Source of the DNA: Fen-330 sp050008465
GTDB lineage: Bacteria; Acidobacteriota; Terriglobia; Bryobacterales; Bryobacteraceae
Reading direction: 5' to 3'
Assembly (NCBI GenBank): GCA_050008465.1
Contig: JBEKMO010000023.1
Coordinates: 1-63,398 of the forward strand
Length of the DNA: 63,398 bases
The translations under genes were made by a program, and so were the position numbers. This document shows, in pieces, positions 60,519 through 63,398 of this stretch (position 1 is its first letter; every line of letters starts with the position of its first letter). Below the pieces are notes generated by a model. It did no database searches, was not told where the DNA came from, and saw only the letters and a program-made list of their open reading frames with translations.

Positions 60519-61511
60519 TTGACGCGCGGCAGGTGGCTGCTGATCTCGGGAATCGCCGTGCTCGCCGCCGTGGCGGTGGGCGCGCTGTGGCTTTACCGGA
60601 GAGCGGCTCCGCCCCCGCGCGCCGCACCCGCGCCTGCCCCCGAAACCATCGTCGGACCGGAGCTCAGCCTGCCCGGGAAGATCCGCGCCCAAAGCATCGT
60701 CGCGGTCGCTGTCCCAGTCGAGGGCACGATCGAATCGCTGCTGGTCGAGGAGGGGCAGCCGGTCTATGAAGGCCAGTTGCTCGGACGCGTCCAAAACACC
60801 GGCCTGGAGGGCGCCGAGCAGGAAGCCGTGGCGGACGCCGAACGCGCTCAGGCGCGGCTCTCCCAGCTCCAGAATGAGCTGATCGTGGCGCGGCTGGAAG
60901 CCTCCCGCGCCCGCGCCGATGCCACCCGCGCGCAGGGCGACTCCGATCGCGCCGAGCGCGCCTACATGCGCCAGCAAATGCTCCACAGGGAGGGCGCCAC
61001 GCCGCGGCTGGTGTTCGAGAAGACCGCCGCCGAGTTTCAGTCGGCCAAGACCGAGCGGGACACCCGAGCGGAACTCGCACGCGTTGCCGACGACCGGCTC
61101 TCGAACCTCGTCAAGTCCCTGGACGCCGCCCGCAAGGCGCTGGACGAGAAGAACGGGGCGCTCGATGCGGCGCGGGAAGAGGCCGCCGCCGCGGAAATCC
61201 ACTCCCCGGTCGACGGCCTCATGGTGGCCGTCACGAGGTAGCCGGGCGACGAGGTCTCGACCGAGGTCCACGACCTGTTTCAGATTGCCGTGAACCTCTC
61301 GGCGCCCGAGGCCGTGGTCGAGCCCGCGCCGCCGGCGCTCGCGCGCATTCGTCCCGGCCAGGAGGCGCTCATTCAGATCGCGGAATTGCCCGGCGTCATT
61401 CCAGGGAAGGTGAAGGAGGTCCGGGGCACTCAGGTGATTGTCGAGTTCACCAGCCCCAATCCCGCCTTGCGGCCCGGCACTACCGCCCAGGTCCGGATCA
61501 GGCTAACATAG
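60519..61511 (+). pseudogene. HlyD/MFP-type secretion adaptor interrupted by an amber codon
   Basis: The 330-codon frame encodes a membrane-fusion-type protein: N-terminal helix (WLLISGIAVLAAVAVGALWLY), a lipoyl half-motif (PVEGTIESLLVEEGQPVYEGQLLG), a long coiled coil, the second lipoyl half (AAAEIHSPVDGLMVAVTR) and a beta-barrel region (NLSAPEAVVEPAPPALARIRPGQEALIQIAEL). A TAG at 61239-61241 stops translation directly after VAVTR; the same frame continues for 90 residues with good family sequence. The cause could be a real nonsense mutation (or a sequencing error). TTG 60519 is used as start. No ABC or MFS partner is adjacent. Confidence 0.8.
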
Positions 61512-61531
61512 TTCCAATTGGAGTGGCGCCC

Positions 61532-63049
61532 ATGGAATTCCTCAAGAGCAGTCTTCTCGAACTGATTACCCAGACCTCGACCAACCTGCCGCCGGACGTG
61601 CGCGCGGCCATGGCCCAGGCGACTGGAATCGAAACGCCCGGCACACAGGCCGCGCAAGCTCTGGCAATCATCGCCGGCAACATCGACATGGCGCAGCAGG
61701 ACGAAGGCCCCATCTGCCAGGACACCGGCATGCCGACTTTCTACATCCACGCACCGGTCGGCGTCAGCCAGCTCGAAATTCGCGAGGCCGCGCGCGAGGC
61801 CATCGCCGAGGCGACCCGCCGCGGCAAGCTGCGTCCCAATTCGGTGGATTCGCTCACCGGCAAGAACAGCGGCAACAACCTCGGCGAAGAGACGCCGGTG
61901 TTTCATTTCGAGCAGTGGGAACAGGATGAGATCGAGATCCGGCTGATCCTGAAGGGCGGCGGCTGCGAGAACATGAACATCCAGTATTCCCTGCCCTGCG
62001 CGCTGAGCTCGCTGGGGCGGGCCGACCGCAACCTGGAGGGCGTGCGCAAGGCGATCCTGCATGCGGTGTGGCAGGCGCAGGGACTGGGGTGTTCGCCGGG
62101 AGCGCTGGGAGTCTGCATCGGCAGCGACCGCGCCCACGGCTACGATCTCGCCAAGGCGCAGTTGCTGCGCACGCTGGACGACGTGAATCCCAACCCGGAA
62201 CTGGCCCGGCTCGAGGAGCGGATCATGAGCGAGGCGAACCGCATTGGGGTCGGCCCGATGGGATTCGGCGGAAAGGTCTCCCTCATCGGGTGCAAGATCG
62301 CCGCCGCCAACCGGCTGCCCGCGTGTTTCTTCGTATCGGTGGCGTACGATTGCTGGGCCTTCCGGCGGCTCGGAATCCGCGTGGATGCCGCGAGCGGCGC
62401 GATCACCCGCTGGCTGTACCGCGACCCGGACCGGCCTGTCGAGAGGCTGGCCGCCAGTGTTGGGTTCCCGCTGACCGGGCGCGAGATCGTGCTGACGACT
62501 CCGCTGACGGAACAGCAGGTACGCGCGCTCAAGGTTGGCGATGTAGTGCTCGTGAACGGCGAGATGTTCACCGGCCGCGACACGCTGCATGCCTACCTGA
62601 TGAAGAACCCGCCACCGGTCGATCTCAATGGCGCCGTATTGTACCATTGCGGCCCCGTGATGCTGAAGGAAGGCGAGCGCTGGATCGCGAAAGCCGCCGG
62701 ACCGACTACCAGCATTCGCGAGGAGCCCTACCAGGCCGAGGTGATCCGCCGTTACGGCCTGCGCGCGGTGATCGGCAAGGGCGGCATGGGCGCCCAGACC
62801 TTGGCGGGGATGAAGGAAAGCGGCGCCGTGTACCTGCATGCGATCGGCGGCGCGGCGCAGTTCTACGCCCGGGCCATCGAGCAGGTGCTCGGCGTCGACC
62901 TGCTCGAATTCGGCGTTCCCGAGGCCATGTGGCGGCTGCGCGTCAAGGATTTCCTGGCCATCGTCACCATGGACGCCCACGGCAACAGCCTCCACGCCGG
63001 CGTGGAAGCAGCCACCGCCGAGGCGCTCTCAGCGTTGCAGAACGTCTGA
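61532..63049 (+). CDS. Fumarate hydratase, class I (iron-sulphur)
   Basis: Class I fumarase interconverts fumarate and malate in the TCA cycle with an oxygen-sensitive [4Fe-4S] cluster. The 505-residue single-chain protein holds an N-terminal alpha domain (ICQDTGMPTF with the first cluster Cys at about 62; KGGGCENMN; GCKIAAANRLP) and a C-terminal beta domain (FPLTGREIVLTTPLTEQQVRALKVGDVVLVNGEM; YHCGPVML; GKGGMG). Length is typical of the fused form. ATG 61532 is preferred (TTGGAG upstream) over GTG 61523. Downstream after 25 bp is tRNA-Phe with its own promoter. Confidence 0.95.
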   Translation: MEFLKSSLLELITQTSTNLPPDVRAAMAQATGIETPGTQAAQALAIIAGNIDMAQQDEGPICQDTGMPTFYIHAPVGVSQLEIREAAREAIAEATRRGKLRPNSVDSLTGKNSGNNLGEETPVFHFEQWEQDEIEIRLILKGGGCENMNIQYSLPCALSSLGRADRNLEGVRKAILHAVWQAQGLGCSPGALGVCIGSDRAHGYDLAKAQLLRTLDDVNPNPELARLEERIMSEANRIGVGPMGFGGKVSLIGCKIAAANRLPACFFVSVAYDCWAFRRLGIRVDAASGAITRWLYRDPDRPVERLAASVGFPLTGREIVLTTPLTEQQVRALKVGDVVLVNGEMFTGRDTLHAYLMKNPPPVDLNGAVLYHCGPVMLKEGERWIAKAAGPTTSIREEPYQAEVIRRYGLRAVIGKGGMGAQTLAGMKESGAVYLHAIGGAAQFYARAIEQVLGVDLLEFGVPEAMWRLRVKDFLAIVTMDAHGNSLHAGVEAATAEALSALQNV

Positions 63050-63056
63050 CCGCCTC

Positions 63057-63065
63057 TGCTACAAT
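63057..63065 (+). promoter_or_regulatory. Extended -10 promoter of tRNA-Phe
   Basis: TGCTACAAT ends 9 nt before the tRNA-Phe 5' end. The same TGnTACAAT extended -10 lies upstream of efp (27164-27172). Confidence 0.55.
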
Positions 63066-63074
63066 GATCTTTCC

Positions 63075-63150
63075 GGCCAGGTAGCTCAGTTGGTAGAGCG
63101 CAGCCCTGAAAAGGCTGGCGTCGGCGGTTCGATTCCGTCCCTGGCCACCA
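63075..63150 (+). tRNA. tRNA-Phe (anticodon GAA)
   Basis: Acceptor GGCCAGG/CCTGGCC, D arm GCTC...GAGC, anticodon stem CAGCC/GGCTG around loop CTGAAAA (anticodon GAA), variable GCGTC, T arm GGCGG-TTCGATT-CCGTC and encoded CCA (63148-63150). All arms pair with at most one wobble. It reads UUY codons. Confidence 0.95.
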
Positions 63151-63398
63151 CGTTTTCAACAACTTACAGACACCCCAAAGCGCAGTTTCATTCCATTTCA
63201 TCCCAAAACTCTTGGCCCGTTGCGATTTGCCTTCGCCGGAATGAGGCCCGTTTGGAGTCGGTCTCTTGCGGCAGGGTCGCTCTTCGGTCCTGCCCTCTTC
63301 ATTTCTGTCAAAGCGTGGGATCTCCGTAATCACCGCAAGCACTGTCATCACCGTCATCACCACAGCACCAACCCCTCCAGTTTGGCCGCTGAAGGCCC
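63151..63398. other. Right-edge segment after tRNA-Phe
   Basis: No gene or repeat is recognised. Short frames cross it (for example the minus-strand frame 62863-63363 that runs antisense to fumarase), but they lack ribosome sites and family features. No att-like copy of the tRNA-Phe 3' end is seen here, unlike at tRNA-Glu. Confidence 0.4.

Overview
The window is a GC-rich bacterial chromosome segment. It most resembles a soil member of Acidobacteriota, order Bryobacterales (Candidatus Solibacter relatives). The main pointers are a 1193-residue TonB-dependent receptor with a carboxypeptidase-like N-terminal domain, a CarD regulator, many carbohydrate-active enzymes, an EF-P of the 'TPGNLRGF' type, and Solibacter-style secreted hypothetical proteins. 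The taxonomy is an inference from protein style; no rRNA is present.
Layout. 0.5-5.5 kb: kdsD, divergent from an operon of an isocitrate-lyase-family lyase, an aconitase-type hydro-lyase (two subunits) and a beta-decarboxylating dehydrogenase. 5.6-15.1 kb: carD, a 24-residue membrane peptide coupled to an M50 protease, a 1936-residue repeat protein and a TPR protein. 15.2-20.6 kb: tRNA-Glu followed by hypothetical genes and AbiE/MNT toxin-antitoxin remnants; copies of the tRNA 3' end recur at 19.2 and 20.6 kb, as expected for tandem islands. 20.8-25.5 kb: an Rrf2 regulator, a glycosyltransferase with an aldo/keto reductase, and a decayed MNT/HepT pair. 25.8-37.3 kb: housekeeping and mixed genes (RhaT-type transporter, efp, selA, PHP phosphoesterase, ygfZ, MBL hydrolase, a decayed DegT aminotransferase, acyltransferase 3, ftsB-like, cutA). 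37.3-42.1 kb: an MFS transporter, a protein with a possible gasdermin-like fold, and an SPFH / ribbon-helix-helix / DUF3592-like operon with an operator array. 42.3-59.4 kb: a plant-polysaccharide locus with an enolase-superfamily dehydratase, GH67, CE15, SGNH esterase, URO-D family protein, TonB receptor, ROK and GntR regulators, and GH39. 59.4-63.4 kb: a two-part chromate transporter, a HlyD gene with a stop codon, class I fumarase and tRNA-Phe.
How it works together. The 42-59 kb block reads as a glucuronoxylan utilisation locus. CE15 would cleave lignin-glucuronoyl esters, GH67 would release (methyl)glucuronic acid, GH39 would act on xylo-oligosaccharides, and the TonB receptor would import fragments. 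The ROK repressor gene and the receptor gene share an identical 13-nt promoter box. Two themes run through the window. Many genes look leaderless, with a -10 hexamer 5-8 nt before the start codon. There are also many decaying genes (DegT, HepT, AbiEii, URO-D copy, ctaA, HlyD).
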